Assembly: GCF_964204645.1 (NCBI RefSeq)
Contig: NC_134026.1
Coordinates: forward strand, 4,092,001-4,156,000
Direction of reading: 5' to 3'
Length of the DNA stretch: 64,000 nt
DNA from: Tubulanus polymorphus
Lineage: Eukaryota > Nemertea > Palaeonemertea > Tubulaniformes > Tubulanidae
Part shown: piece by piece, positions 12,830 through 27,334 of the stretch
Layout: each line of letters begins with the position of its first letter
How positions within the stretch are numbered: the stretch's first letter is position 1
Program-made: the position numbers and the translations under genes
The notes under the pieces: generated by a model
What the model was told of the DNA's origin: nothing
Database searches by the model: none
The model's input: the letters and a program-made list of their open reading frames with translations, nothing else

Positions 12830-15800
12830 AGTGAAAAATAAGGCGATCATGTATTCCTAGATGGGACGAACACTATCATTTTATTATGGTGCTATATGTA
12901 TTGACTAAAATACGAAATAACACTGTCACTGGATCTAGGAAAAGCGTGTTTCGCGACAACAACTGTGCTAGGTACCGAATTACACAAAACGGCAGCTTTT
13001 AGATGATATATCTGCCCTGTCTCGATATAGTATATAGTATATGATCACAGGTCGAGCCTCGGTGTTAAATGATGATCGAGGATGATATACGACACAAGAA
13101 TAGGTCGTTTTAGAATTGAAAATATGAATAAACGAAAGAATGTAAAAAATGCAATAATACCAACCGCAACTTAGTCATTATTTATGGAGATAAAAGAAGG
13201 AAATAAAAAAGAATGAAATTTTCTGAGTGCCCTATTATCCGCCATATTATCGAAGTAATCGTGAAAAGAATGATAAAAGATGATATGAGGTTATGTGTTT
13301 TTTTTTAATTTCATGTTCTTACCGTAACTCGTGTCGGCGTGAAATAAAACGTGTAGGCTACAAACATATTGATGATACGAGCATGTGAAGTTGAGAACAA
13401 AAAGCAGCTGTTTTGATAAATACAATAGTCGTTGGAGTATAAATCGCATTGTACCATGTGTAACTAATTCATATTTCACGCCTATGCCGTTTATGTTTGT
13501 ATAGAATTTTTTTTACGGTTATGACAACATCGTGATTTGGATGACGCGATGTGTTCACGTGTGCGGCGGCGGTCACGATATCTCGCATATTCTGTGACCG
13601 CTCGCACTATTTTGTGAAGATTTGGATGTTTTTTTTTTGTTTTAAGAAAAAAAGTAAGAAAATCATCGTCAATACCTATTTACCTACATTCCACCAATGA
13701 CATATTTCAGGTATTTACTTTGAAATGTACATGCATACATACAGTCATCTTTACTCTTTTTTATGTCTTATAGGGCCATTCTTTTCATGTACTCAGATAT
13801 TTGGGCATTATGTACTTTGACTAAGAACCAGTATGGGCCAATGATGATTTCAAGCGTTCGCTTTCATCGATTTATGTTTCCTATAAAGAAATACGCTTTG
13901 CTTTATGATGATTTCAGATGAAATCGCTATTGATAAAAGTATCGATTGAGTTTGATCGATGCTTCAGTTAAACCAGGTAATACGAGTTTATCGGTTTTCG
14001 TAACCCACGTGATCGGCTGTGAGTGAAATGAGGTTGTGATGACGGTTGCGATGACGTGGAGGGTGTGTAAGATATGTATTTGTGAGTAGTGAAATGAGGG
14101 TGTCGGTGCATTATCTTCCCAACGTCAAACGAATGAATGTGGGCTCAAAAGCTGGGTTTATGAGACAGATAGAACGCGGAAATGAATAGTGGGCGAGAAT
14201 GAGAAGTGAATGTTATGTGAAAGTGTGTTAAACGAATGTGTCATCGATCGAGAGTTTGATGTGAAAAGGGTGTCTATTTCCCAGACGTTTTTTAAAGTAA
14301 TGTTACCAAATTTGCCAAAAAATCCCAATTTGAAGACATGCAATATTTTCAATAAATTGTCTGTCAACGACGTTGATATCTTGTATCAATTGACTGCATA
14401 TCTCTTCTTTAGTTTTGTTACTATCGCTCGTTGAATAACGTAGTTTCATCAATATATCACTTTTCAGACCATTACGATTTTTGAAGTGTGTGGACGTGTG
14501 AATATCGTTGTACGTGCGCCTCATTGCTTGAGTGATTTTTTTGCCAGAAATATCTGATGAAACATATACCAAGTAATATTATTTATTCGCCAACGATGGT
14601 ATTTTATTAAAGAAAATGTAAATATCGAAAATAGCTCAGTGTTTCACAATATTAATTAGTCCCACAAAGCCTATAAAAATAGGTGAGCCTTGTTCGGGTG
14701 GTCACCTGGTTATTACTCGCATTGAGGATTCTATGAGGAAACCTCTGCTGTTTTCATCGACTGTGTATCGGAATGGTAATTGTGTAACTGCGTGAATCTC
14801 ATTGATTTGTGTGTGTGTGTGTGGAGTGAACAAGGTCGAACTTACGCGCCGATACTATTTTTGGCGATAGTGATTTATTCATGGGTTTCAGGTGATGACA
14901 GACGCATGAAAGAGTTACGCGTTAAGATTGAACTAATCTTAGAGAGTCGAAGTTATCCCTCGACTGTGGAACTGGATCTTGGGTCCTGTAGTGCATCTTC
15001 TCGGCTCAGAAAAAATCTCTGGTTTTTGTTGTTGTGCGGACTAGATAATTGGGGTGTGCTGTGTGAGTCTGCCGAGAAGGACTTAAGAGCCATTTTGTGT
15101 GAATGAATAAGACGTTTGATAGTGGTTTGTTCGTTTACTATCCATGTTGACATTTTATTGACGGCATGTTTGTTATTGTACGTATGATCGTTTGTTTCTG
15201 TTCACGTTATTTTCCCTATATTCGGCCATTTACAGTGCTCCGAGTAATATGCGCACAAAGCAACTCTCGTTTCCCGTATCCGGACTCCACTGTGTTTATG
15301 CCCCACGCCGAGCCTGACCAGTGGAGACCATCGATTCAGCCATCGATTCCAATATATACGCAACGTTATGCTATTACAGCTAATTGAATTTCCGTCAAGT
15401 TCACGCTCGAATTAATGGTTTTTGTTCGAATATTGTGAACTATTTGAATGCATCGTCGTCGAATGGATGTGGCCGCATTAGGTTTCTTGAACTGATTGTT
15501 GTGTGCGTGCGTTGCATGGTTTCGAATTCACCATCATCCTTTAACCATATTAATGACCTTAAGAAAAATATAATTGAATAAAAGATGTACAAATAAATAT
15601 ATATATATATATATATATAATACAATTTTGTAAATAGATTATGAGTTATTAATTATCATAGTTCGATTTTAGATTTTCAGTTGAATGTAGATTTGCTTTC
15701 GTGTTTCGTATAAGACAATTCGTACCGTACGAAATAACATCGCTTGTCTTTCTAGTTTATAAGTACTATATGATATGATATAAATAATATATATATATAT

Positions 15801-18580
15801 ATATATACATATATATAACATTAGAAAAATATCGCTTAACTTAAAACGGCGAAGAAATGTTAAAAAATGGTCGGACATCGATGTTTGATGAAAAAGTAAA
15901 TAGTATCAATCATTTAAGCGAACGTCGAATGTACGTTTATCATCTAACAGGTGCTTGGTAGCACACGTGCGTCACCGCCCTTATCATTGGACATAATGAA
16001 CGTTTCAAAAAAAAAATTAACAATAAACTACCATTAATACTTTCACATTGTTTGTGAAAATATCAGTGTTGTCGGATTATATTGAACTATATTCTGTATT
16101 AAAGCGAGTTATATGATACAATGAAGAGTTTTTGCTTTGTTTCTTTTGTCGGGAGACTTTTTCATTGACTGATAGCTCATAGTTTGATTTCCCAGATGTT
16201 TCCGGCATTGTGGTAGTCCATACAACGAATAATAAATCTATTCCGGTTTCTCTGTCTATAATCCAACTTCATCTACTCTCTCCTCACTATCATCAGGCCT
16301 ACGCACTTTCGAGGAGGTGCATTTAAAACGGGACACTGTTTCGTATTTTTTACGAAGGTTAAAGTGGTCGGAACGTGTCACATGCGCACGGAAGTATGGG
16401 AGCTCAATTGAGAACAATTCATTTCGAAAGAAAGTAAAATAAATAAATAGTTTGAAGCTAGATTTTAAAGTGAGGTGGTTTTGGCATTTATCATACCAAA
16501 TGATCAATATATTAGTAAGAAAACATTCGCGTGCCATTTCCTCGATTTGTCCGTGAAATGATACCGTCGAATGTTCATCCACATTAATATCAATATATGT
16601 ATGTATGTATATGCACCATCTATGTATATAAAATATTCATAACCAATTATTGATTATCGAATCATTTGAATCGCAACTTTGCAAATGCTCTCTTGAAATG
16701 AAATCTTGTCAGGTTTGAGTGTTATGAATGTTCAGGATTCGCAAACCTTTTTCAGCGTATTAAGTGATTACGGTACCATTTTGCTCAGAGCTGCGTCCGA
16801 CAGCTAGGGCATCGGCTAAATGCACTTTTCGAGATTAACCACCTAGAGCTTTAACTGTAGCTTTACCGCATCGTTCATCGTCCTGATGAGTAATATTAAT
16901 GGCGGTATCGCATGGTAAAAGATACCAGCAGGAAGTCGGCTAATGAAACAATCAATTGACCCCTTCTCATGCTTACCTGTCCGCAAATTATCATTGGCTA
17001 CAAAGTACTACCAGAACCCCCATAGTTAATCTATATTTTGCATATTTACATACGATCTTCAAAACAACTTGATTCTGAAGGCTTATAGCAGACCATGAAC
17101 TCTGGGTGTCCGAACAAACATAGGTTTGGGACCTTCAAATAGACTCAATGAAGCCAGTCTTTCAGGGATATAAGTTAAAGTCATAATTCGTATAGTTAAC
17201 TGAAATTTGCTGTAATTGATATTTTTTCCGCGAATGAGAGCAGCAGTAGAGACAGATTCTAAAGCAAAATACTAGAAAAACAATCCCCCAAGTCCGCACA
17301 AACAATCACTAATACCTTACGAATATTTATTATCAAAATGTCGAACTTTCAATCACAGTTATTTTTAAAATTTACTCGTGAAAGCATGGATTACGAGGAA
17401 TTCCATTTTACTGACGTGAACTACTTGTATTTCCTGTACTCATTAATTCTGAAAAGAACTGTGATTGGCAATTCTATGCCAACTGAATTTCTGTTTTTGT
17501 GTGTGTAGAGTGACTTGTACGTTCACCTTTGGGCTGGATGCAGGTTATAGTAATTGATACAGATTAAATGTATTTCTATTACGCTTGTCACTATAATTAA
17601 TAGGTAAATGCTACTTACATTAGAGAATATTTGCGACGATAAAAGGTGAACCAAAAAATCTCAGTGAAATAAATTTATATTATGGCAGTTCAATAACTTT
17701 ATGTCATCCTCTGGAGTTTTGAGATAATTGTTAATCTGCTGTGCTATAGATGTTCTCTAAGAATACGAGATTGTCGGGATTGAAAGAGTGGCATTCCCGC
17801 GTTTCTGACAATGAATTATCAGCAGATTTCGATCCCACAGGCGAACGATTAGTATCAAAGTGATGCTATACTAAAAATTCGTATCTAAACTCAATATTAG
17901 CAACATTTTCCAGTTGTGGGCTTCACAATCACCCGTGGTTTCCACGAGTTTTTAGTCTAGTAGACTTATTATCGTGCCATATTAGAATGTACTGTTTCAT
18001 CTTCAATGAAATCAATTAATTATCTTGATATGATTATCGATTTACCACATTTTACCACAATTCGACTTATTATCGTCGTAGTATCAATACCCCGACTTAT
18101 TCATCTCGGTAGATTTTGGTTACTCGACTTATTCATCACGAATTGCCCTGATTTTTATGAGTTACGAAATACGTTCGATAATATATGAACGAGACCGAAC
18201 CCCTAATTACCTACTGATGGGGAAGTTTTCTAAACTGAATTGTCGATGTCCATAAAAAAGACAGACCTGCCAATTACCTACGTACTTCACTGGAAACTAT
18301 CTAAACTTAAAGCCTGATATACCTCATTCATCCTGGGAAATCTGTCATATAAGAAATCAAGTGTATTTACACGTAAATTCAAAAAGTACTATGAGGTATC
18401 AAATATCATCGATGAATTAGCGTGTTGTCTAAAAGCTGGTCCGCATAATGCTTCCATTCTTATGAGATAAAATGGAATACTCGGTGAGCGAATTGCCGCA
18501 AGTATGTTGGCGTAAATTTTCAGCGCAAGATCTGCTGTTGCGATACTGAGATGTAGATTGGACCATGTTGATTTATATTC
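12830..18580. other. Intergenic region between the two receptor genes
   Basis: No third receptor copy or other conserved gene is visible. It holds small (TA)n runs at 15597-15620 and 15788-15813, an (ATGT)n run near 16596-16612, and a short segment at 14963-14975 matching one arm of the inverted-repeat element at 55.3-55.4 kb. Several 60-110-codon frames here look like chance. Confidence 0.4.
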
Positions 18581-18751
18581 TAAAATAGTTTGATGTTTAT
18601 TATGAACGCAATTCATCGCATCGGTCGTTGTATTGGGCTGTCATTTTATGTAACAATAACAACTATATGTACAATGACTGATGTGTTGATTGAATTGATT
18701 ATCATTTCAGTCACACCAACTTTGAAAGCATCGATTCACACAACAGTTGAG

Positions 18752-19906
18752 ATGGACAAACCAACTGTAGCAACAGCCACTGATAATGGCTCGAACCCAG
18801 TGATGGCTAACACGGCGGAAAACTCGACTGGTGATATCACGGATGAACCATGGCTGCGTGGTATCGTTATACCGTTCTACGTAATAATATTCATACTTGG
18901 TATAACTGGTAATACGATCGTTGTGTTCGTCGTGGCACGGAACAAATCCATGCAAACTATCACGAATATTTTCATTACAAACTTGGCTCTATCAGACATC
19001 ATGATGTGTCTAATGGCAGTGCCTTTTACTCCCTTGGCGGCATTTATGGGTGACTGGATATTCGGCGACACAATTTGTCACATCCTTCCAATGGCACTTG
19101 CTGTAAGTGTTTTCGTTTCAACTTTGACTTCAACTGCGATTGCCATAGATAGATATATTGTCATCATCTATCCCTTTAAGTCGAGAATGAAAGTATGGAC
19201 ATGTTTGCTATTGATCTTTTTCATTTGGACGACAGCGGCTTCGATTTCGATACCTTTAGCGATTTATCAAAAAGTTGATTACGACGACGAGAAAGGTATT
19301 AATCTATGCGGAGAGAATTGGCCGGGTACGCAATCTCGGAAGTTTTTCACGTACACGACCTTCATCTTACAGTACGTGGCCCCGTGCACCGTCATCACAT
19401 TTTGCTACTATCGCGTGTCCGGGGTTCTTAAAGAAAGATCACGTGCGAAAATCGGAAGCGGAAGTAAATCGAGGGAGAAAGAAATGATAGAAATCAAACG
19501 GAATCGCCGCATTAACAAAATGTTGATAGCTATGGTTGTCATTTTTATGGTATGTTGGATGCCATTGAACGCGGTCCATCTAGTAACGGAGAACATTAAC
19601 GACGTGCCAGTCTGGTTGTACACCTTGGTATTTTTCATTGCGCATATCATAGCTATGAGCTCGACCATATACAACCCGTTCTTATACGCTTGGATGAATG
19701 AAAACTTTCGCAAGGAGTTTAAGACAGTTTTATCGTGTTTATTCGTCGTACGTAGACGAGGTAACAATAACGGTTCTTCCCAGTGCTCGACCGATGACGT
19801 AATTACGAATGCCCCGCGTTCGCCGATAGCAAATGAACGTAATGCCCACTACCAAAGTGACTCGGAAACGGTCCATTTCACGCTCCTTAATGACCACGAA
19901 GTTTGA
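18752..19906 (+). CDS. Rhodopsin-class neuropeptide receptor, NPY/NPF-receptor-like (copy 2)
   Basis: A 384-residue tandem paralogue of the receptor 7.5 kb upstream, also in one coding exon. It keeps the TM3/ECL2 cysteine pair (ECL2 CGENWPG), DRY (in DRYIVIIYPF), CWMPLN in TM6 and NPFLY in TM7. The segment from the N-terminal glycosylation motif ENSTGD through the DRY motif is identical in protein to copy 1. The third intracellular loop, the TM5-TM7 halves and the tail have many substitutions. The C-terminal tail is shorter and ends DHEV where copy 1 ends DHEDV. Start chosen at 18752: it follows an ATCATTTCAG acceptor ending at 18710 and aligns with copy 1; the frame upstream of the acceptor is probably intron. 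Function, ligand and coupling are inferred from family only. Confidence 0.93.
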   Translation: MDKPTVATATDNGSNPVMANTAENSTGDITDEPWLRGIVIPFYVIIFILGITGNTIVVFVVARNKSMQTITNIFITNLALSDIMMCLMAVPFTPLAAFMGDWIFGDTICHILPMALAVSVFVSTLTSTAIAIDRYIVIIYPFKSRMKVWTCLLLIFFIWTTAASISIPLAIYQKVDYDDEKGINLCGENWPGTQSRKFFTYTTFILQYVAPCTVITFCYYRVSGVLKERSRAKIGSGSKSREKEMIEIKRNRRINKMLIAMVVIFMVCWMPLNAVHLVTENINDVPVWLYTLVFFIAHIIAMSSTIYNPFLYAWMNENFRKEFKTVLSCLFVVRRRGNNNGSSQCSTDDVITNAPRSPIANERNAHYQSDSETVHFTLLNDHEV

Positions 19907-22900
19907 ATGAACAGTTCCAGCTTAATGTATATTAAGAAATGATGCCAAAATCCAAGATATTCAATTTGTTTTATAGCCTGCATAAACCGATATTGTTTGT
20001 CTCTGATAGCCTATGTAGGCCTATGCATAAGACATTTCTAGCACTGAATCAGGCGGCCTGCATGCGGTTTTATGATAAGTAAAGTTCAAGTCAAATCAAA
20101 TCATCACTACTTCATTGAAGTCCGTGAAAATCTATTTCTGTTTGAAAGACTGATGGATTTGACTTGATAACCATTTTATTGAAATTATGGTAGCTTTTTC
20201 AGGAAACAACTATAGCGATGCACTTATTGATTATTGATAACTCCGTTCAAGACTAAAATAACGCCTAGAGCTCGAGATTTTTAGTCCACTTTTATTAACG
20301 TTTCAATATTTTATCACGTATCATATAGTTTACATATAGTGTTTCATTATTTTGAGCGAATATTTTGAAAATCGATTGAAGCTTCATTCTTATATTATCA
20401 CAATTCAGTGCATATTATTGTCCATTTTGTATCTTAAATCGTTCAATTAATCAATTATTCTCGGTCGCTTTGTAACGTATTTCAATCACGCATTTTCACT
20501 TCAATATGGGGACAGCGAATTATATAATGCCATTCTGCTTGCGCGAATTAAAAAATAACGTCTGTAGGGTCCAGTTCCACGGATCAGGATTAAATTCAAT
20601 TGTAATTAATTCCGGTAATCATTGAAAGTGTTATTCACAATCATTGTTTTGTGGAACGGGTTCATCACGGGTTATTTGCGTAAATACATATTTTGTTTAT
20701 CTTGCTTTACGTCGTTCGGATCTCGGTTCCCCAAAACTAACCCTATAATGGATCCATTTTCAGCGGTAAAGCGAGAATTGAAAATGATACTGATCCAAAC
20801 AGTAGTATTTTAGATTTTTAAAGATATAATTTTCATACCGTTTACAAATCATTATGACCGCCGGGGATTCACGCTTAAAATATATATTCTTTAACCGTGG
20901 ATGAGATGTTATATTTTCTTTTTCTGAAATACATGCGGTTTTACGAGAGATACGCGAGGAAACAAACATAAGAATATTTCGTTCTCACAACAACCGAATA
21001 AAATCTGTATTATATCATGTATAACAATTTAGGTAGTTGAGATGTATCTCTGTATATGTATACAAAATGTTTTACTTAGTAATAAAAAACTGGTTCCCAG
21101 AGTTGCATCTTTCAGAATAACTGCATTATCAATCTTTTGTTAGCTAGATTTCTCAACAGTATTTCTATAATGTGGCAATTTCTTTTTTTAAAGCCAAACA
21201 AGAGCAAGAATTCAAGATGAAATAATTGGTTCAGTGATTTAAAATGGAATTCGCATGTCAAGTATCAAATTTGAAATTTTTGACATTTCGTTCAAGCTTT
21301 AAAGATCGAAGCTTAGCGTGCCACGTCATTCAATTTTCGGTAGTTGACGATTCTTCAAGTTGATAGTGGAATTACCAATATATATTGAACACCAGCCAGA
21401 CCTTCGTTTCCTCGGTTGTAGTTAATGGATACCACATGTCTTGTTGTTCCTGTCTTATCGAGCTTTGGCCCGTCTGTTTTAGAGCATTATCATGTTCCTC
21501 AGCCCCCAGTTCTACCGAAGAATTAGGATTTCCCGCTATCACCAATAGCTTGGTTTATTTTTATTAAATCCGTGTCATCAGCTGGATGACTGACTATCTG
21601 GTTTCCCAAAGTTTTCAATGAACATCGTTGGCACATGAACGAAACGATGAAATATACAGGTTTTAGTAAATTGGAGCCTAGCATAGCTAGAAATAATGAT
21701 CAGTGTTTTAAAGTCACTCAGCTGTAGCATAATACATTCAATGAAATAACCGAACTAAAAAAAAAGGTATTTCAATTGAATTTAGTAACACTGCAAAAAT
21801 AGAATAAGCCGCATTCCACCATCTTATTGAGGTTTAAAAACAGTACTTCAAGCCCCCAACTTCTCAAAACCCAGGTGTGATTAGACACAAATTGCACTTC
21901 TAATCATACTGCCTACATATTATACGTATCGATTTGAAGCTTATGCTTTATTCAAATGGAGCTTTCTCGTTGGCCTTATTTCTAAAATTCAGCTCAAAAT
22001 GATCGTTCGTTTATATTGATTTTGAGATTGTAAAAACGCGAACTTCCTGCTTTTAGAATAAGAGCGCTCTTAGCATTTTGTGAAATAAATGGCGAGTGCC
22101 AAGCTTTCGATTATGTCGGATAAAATAAGTCTCAACAGCCGATGAAATTAACAGTCACCAAGACCTCGGCTATGATTCCGGCGTACGTCAAGAGAAGAAG
22201 AGTGTGTGGAAATAGCAATGTCAATGTTTTCCGATGACTGTCTAACGCAGTCGAGAGCTTCACAAGACGTCCGTTTGATTCAGTTCAAATCTAAACACAC
22301 AGCCCCGAAAAGATTATAATAGTTCAGTTTCAGCACGGTCTATCCGCGGATATAGGGTTGGTGGAACTCTCTGGCAAGATGCCCGCATGAGATCCACTAT
22401 TATACACAAAATGCTGAAGGTCATTGAAAATTGTAATAAGCATAGAAAACTGCATATGAATAAATTCTATGTATATGAACATGTTTTTCTATGGGATGAG
22501 CAATAATTCAAAAAAAATAAATCATAAATCATAAAAAAGGTAATTATCAGCCGATTTGAGTGATATTTATACTTCGTTTTTACCTTCATCCATGCCAGAG
22601 GTATGAATTGAATAGGAACAAATCCGCATAAACAATACGGAGGAAATAGAAATGATACGACAATACGGACCCAGCGGGTACCCAAAACATCGCGCCTGGA
22701 AACTGATGTGCTGTATTCATATGCGATCACCGCATATGCGAAGCCTTCTACCGGGGCGGGGAGTGGTGTTACTCCATGAAAACTCAAATTCAACCGTTTT
22801 TCGATGCATCGGGGAATTTAGATGAATATTTTGTATATACGTAACCATTCACTGGGCAGTGAGGAACAAGTGAAGGAATATTGAACCCCCTGGTTACATG

Positions 22901-24453
22901 CCTGGATGCATTTTTGTTGACAAAACACCCAAAAAATTGTCAATGATTGACTGTATAGCTTGAACGAATTGCTATGTCAGAAGCATTGAGAAATCTATCC
23001 AGCTTTTTCGAGTTGTAACTGAAAACGGATGAATTACACAAAAACTACCTTTCTCTGGATTAGGATATCGAAAGCTAAAGAAAAATACGAATACCTGTGC
23101 TCGGGTATACACTAATCCAAAGCTTAGGGAGTTCTTTTTTCACATTACCCAATAATTACATCGCGGTAACGACCGTTTTTGCATAAGTTTGTGCCAAAAG
23201 TCGACTAGGATATACGACGAATCGTGTTCTTTATCTTCATCGAGGTAATAATACCAGTAGCCGGAATTCTCTAGCGATGCCGTGTAATGCCAGCCAGGTA
23301 CCAATTAGCGCCAGAATAAACACCTGCTCATAAACACTGGATTGCACCGGACCATCAGATGATTTTCGTACTAGAGAAAGTACTTCATGTGAAACTTATT
23401 AGGGTCTTATGTTGCCGAATTTCCGTTTTCTTTTGCCGGATAAATTGGATGATATATAATTATATTACACTACAGCGTGCGCTGCATGCTAAATCGCCGC
23501 TGCCATTTTTAAGAAAGCATAATTCCCTCGATCTGATGATCTAGTGACGATTTATTCAACGGAGAGAGATAACTAACTGTCTTGTCATAGTGTTTTATGT
23601 CTCGGAATTAAGATTGCTTTACTTGTTTGTGTAACTGACGGCCAGACATTTATAGGCCATTATTACATGTCGACTTGGTCTAAATATTCGTTGTTGTAGA
23701 ATAGATTTTCAAATTTAACGTTGATAAGATTATGAGCATCTTCGAAAATGAATCTCGTGTGGTAGTTGCTTCGTCCGCTGAACCAAATCATTTACAGCCG
23801 ACAAAGCTTATTTATTTTCGAGTTAAGGGGCACAGGCTCATTATTTTAGGTTTATCGTATTGGACCTACTGACTTAACAATGTTTTATCGCCAGCGTATA
23901 TACGCGTCCGAATATTATGAGACAATGAAAACGTCCTGATAACTTCTTCTAGCTAAATGAATAACCAAACGCCCGCGAACACCTAAAAACCCTACGTGCA
24001 TTGCCAGCGCATCGTGTCGTGAGTTGAATTTAAAATGTATCGCTATCGTATGATTTTAATAAACTTCGTATTCTGTGAACAATTAATTCTTCGCACGTAC
24101 GACCACACCCATAGCAATCTTCGCCGATCGGATTACCGTTTTTAGAACGTTCGCTGGCGTTTCAACTCGTATTACAAAGGAAACTGTCTAACTTGTCTAG
24201 ATTGTATTGATGGCGTAAGTGACACACACTCAAAAATCCATCACTGAAAAGACATGAAAGTTAATCATATAGAATGTACACGTCATGAAATATATTTAGA
24301 TACAAAATTAACGGCAAAATTCACAAGTTTGATTGTTAATTCGAAACGCCAATATTGATGATGTAGTGCACATCGACTCACACCCCCAGTACTAACTCAC
24401 ACGGTACCCCGGTTACGGTTTCTACGGCGTCATTGAATGCCACACAATTCGAA

Positions 24454-24499
24454 GTTTAGGAGAAAGATCCGTAGACGTTTAGGAGAAAGATTCGTAGAC
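24454..24499 (+). repeat. Two-copy 23-bp tandem repeat
   Basis: Two adjacent 23-bp units (24454-24476 and 24477-24499) start with GTTTAGGAGAAAGAT and end with CGTAGAC. They differ at one base (C or T before CGTAGAC). Confidence 0.8.
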
Positions 24500-27300
24500 G
24501 TATAACACGTCCATGGTTTATGTAACTACAAAATCGCAAGGAATAGATATGACGTTTCAAGGCGATTACTAATAACTGCAATCAAACTTCTGCGTATCTT
24601 TTATTAGATTGCCATAAATAGAAGTGAAACGAAGACAATCAACTATAGTAATTATCATCTCAAAGGCGTTTGGCATTTTGGGAAATCAACGTTCTACTGG
24701 TGCAAACGCAATCTTCCTTGCACATAAAACATGTCGTAATTCCTGACTTAACGGCCGCATTTTATGTCAGCAAAACGCCTTTTAATTCTGCGACTCTTAT
24801 CGCTTGTGCAGTTGATACAAGTTGGTCAAGTCGCCAACTAGTCTACCTATTGCTTTTAATGGCTAGCCGAGACGGTGATATGGATAAAAGTTCTCACCAG
24901 ATCAATAGATAAGCAAGTTATGTAGAACTGACTTCATAGTCAGCTCGTCAGTTTTCCGGTACTGCCAAGACCACATTGTAGAGACACAAAACCGTATCGC
25001 AATCTTTATGGCAAGGAAAATTGGCCATGAGCAAAATGAAAGCCTACGATTCTCAATTAACTCGATGAATCTCTTCAATACCTCACTCATCCTATCTTAA
25101 TTGAGAATCAATAGGTAGTTATGGGCATCGTGTAGACCAGTGAAATACGCTAAGATCCCGACTGCTGCCAGTGTAAGACAGCTACGGCTACTGATTATGA
25201 TATATTGTGATGGAATACCCCAAATAGGCATACAAAAGGAGCTAAGGTTCAAAATCATTAATTCGTTAGCTTATTTTCAGTTGACAAAACACTCAGCCAG
25301 ATGATGGATGAATTTATCAGATAAATGACTTACAAGTGACTTAAGATTTTCCACGCGGAGTCATTAGGACTGTTTCTCATCTGACTTGGTGACCGACGTT
25401 TTTGACGATGACAATAACAACTCAGGCGCCAGGTTAGATTATCTAAGAACTTTGGAGACGTTGACGATGATTTTCAGCAGGAAAAAACGGGCGAAAGCTT
25501 CATCTTATTCATGGCTTCTTATCGCAATATGGAAATGTGTCGCAAACGGCCGCAATTGCCAACGGACTTAAAGGATTTGAAAATTGCCCCGGCCATTCGC
25601 GGCCAGCGCATTTAAAAGCAAACTAATTACAAAACTGTGAATTTTAATCATGCATTTCACAGATGACTAGGCGTTCAATTTCCTGCTAACGCGAAAAATT
25701 GTGACACTGGTGATTTGAAAAAAAATAGTCTCCGATTGAAGCACGTTTACCAGCGTAACGCGCGTACCTTCAAATCTGATCAGCAAATATCGTCTGATGA
25801 CAAAGACTCGCCGTAAAAAAGAAGAACCTGCAGCACAATAGGAGTAATTTGGCTAATATAATTCCGAAGTATCACCCTTTGATCAAGTAATAATACTAAA
25901 CTGACTCTTTGATCAATTTTCTGAAGAAACCTCCACACAATGTCATTAGCGAGTTACTTTTATGTTATTACGCCGAAATTAGTAACTCAACTTTCTTATC
26001 ATAGTTTTGATATCTTCTGTTTAATGTTTCAGGATTTTCTTCGCTTTTGTGTGTGGTTAGAAATTACAGTCCGGGTCGTATGAAATGATAACAAAAAATA
26101 ATACTACGCATTTTAAGGCGTTCTTCCGCGATCTTGAAAGGACTTTCAAGCGAGAAATGATTAAACTTTTTTCAGAACTCATGCCTGAAACTCGTATTAG
26201 CTGCCAGAAATAGGTTTGGGTTTTTAACGAATGTCTAGCAATATATGACAAAACGTATTTTCTACGCTATCTATTATATGGCAGGAACATGTTCATCAAA
26301 TATCTTAAAATCTCAATTCAACAGAACGAAAAACAGAAAACAAATTCACAATCTCAGAGAGATACACTATTTCATTGTAGGAATCGATATATCCAACGAG
26401 TAGCTAAGTTAGATAAATAGCCCCCGCCTTGGAATACCCGATGAAGCACGCGAGTAACACTTGGTAGAAATTGTAATCACTAATCTACATCTACGGATTA
26501 TGTGACTTCGTGGAATTCAAAGTTTTTTACTCCATACTTTTACCAAAAGAAATCGAGCACAGATAATTATTCACATTTTACATCTAACATATTTTCATAT
26601 ATGTCAAGCGACCGAAGAGATGACCGGAGCAAAAATATTCGCAGAGCACTATACAGACACATTCATTGGCAGAGATGTAGAAATACTGCCATGCTTTAAA
26701 GAAATACGTGTGCTCCATAATCCTTATTAATGCGTGTGGTATTATAGCAGTTTACTTGCTTCTTTCATATACCGTTTCTAGTACTTTCCGTGTTAAAAAG
26801 TGTCTGATGAATATAGATTAAAGTGGATTTTATTAATAGTTTATTTCAGTATCTTGAAATGATCCACAGATATTACCGTTTGTGGATTGCGACGTTTTCA
26901 GCCATTTATAGGCGCACGAAATCCATTTTTGCATCTTTTTCAAAACGTAGTTCAATGCAGTGAAAAATACGAATCCCCGGGACGATGTTATTATACGTAT
27001 ATCAATATATAATGAAAATAGTAGATGCTATGAAACTAGTTCTTTACTTATTTTGAAAAGTTTTTGTTATACAATCATGCTCGTGTACAACTAATACATA
27101 TATAGATGTAACATAGATATATATTTTTCTCTTGAAGTACGGCCATTCATTTTTAATTCAAAGCTCCTTCGCTGCGGCTCCGATATAAGCTGAAGCTCGC
27201 GTTCGTTGCTTTTGTTAGCGCTTGAAAACCGAATGTGTGTACCGCATCCATAATGATATCGTTTCGGGCTCTAAAAAATCAAAACAATGATGTATAGCGC

Positions 27301-27334
<34 letters not shown>

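Noticed and set aside
14780-15106. 108-codon plus-strand frame
   Set aside because: It overlaps a fragment of the foldback element (14963-14975) and contains a GT microsatellite; no recognisable domain.
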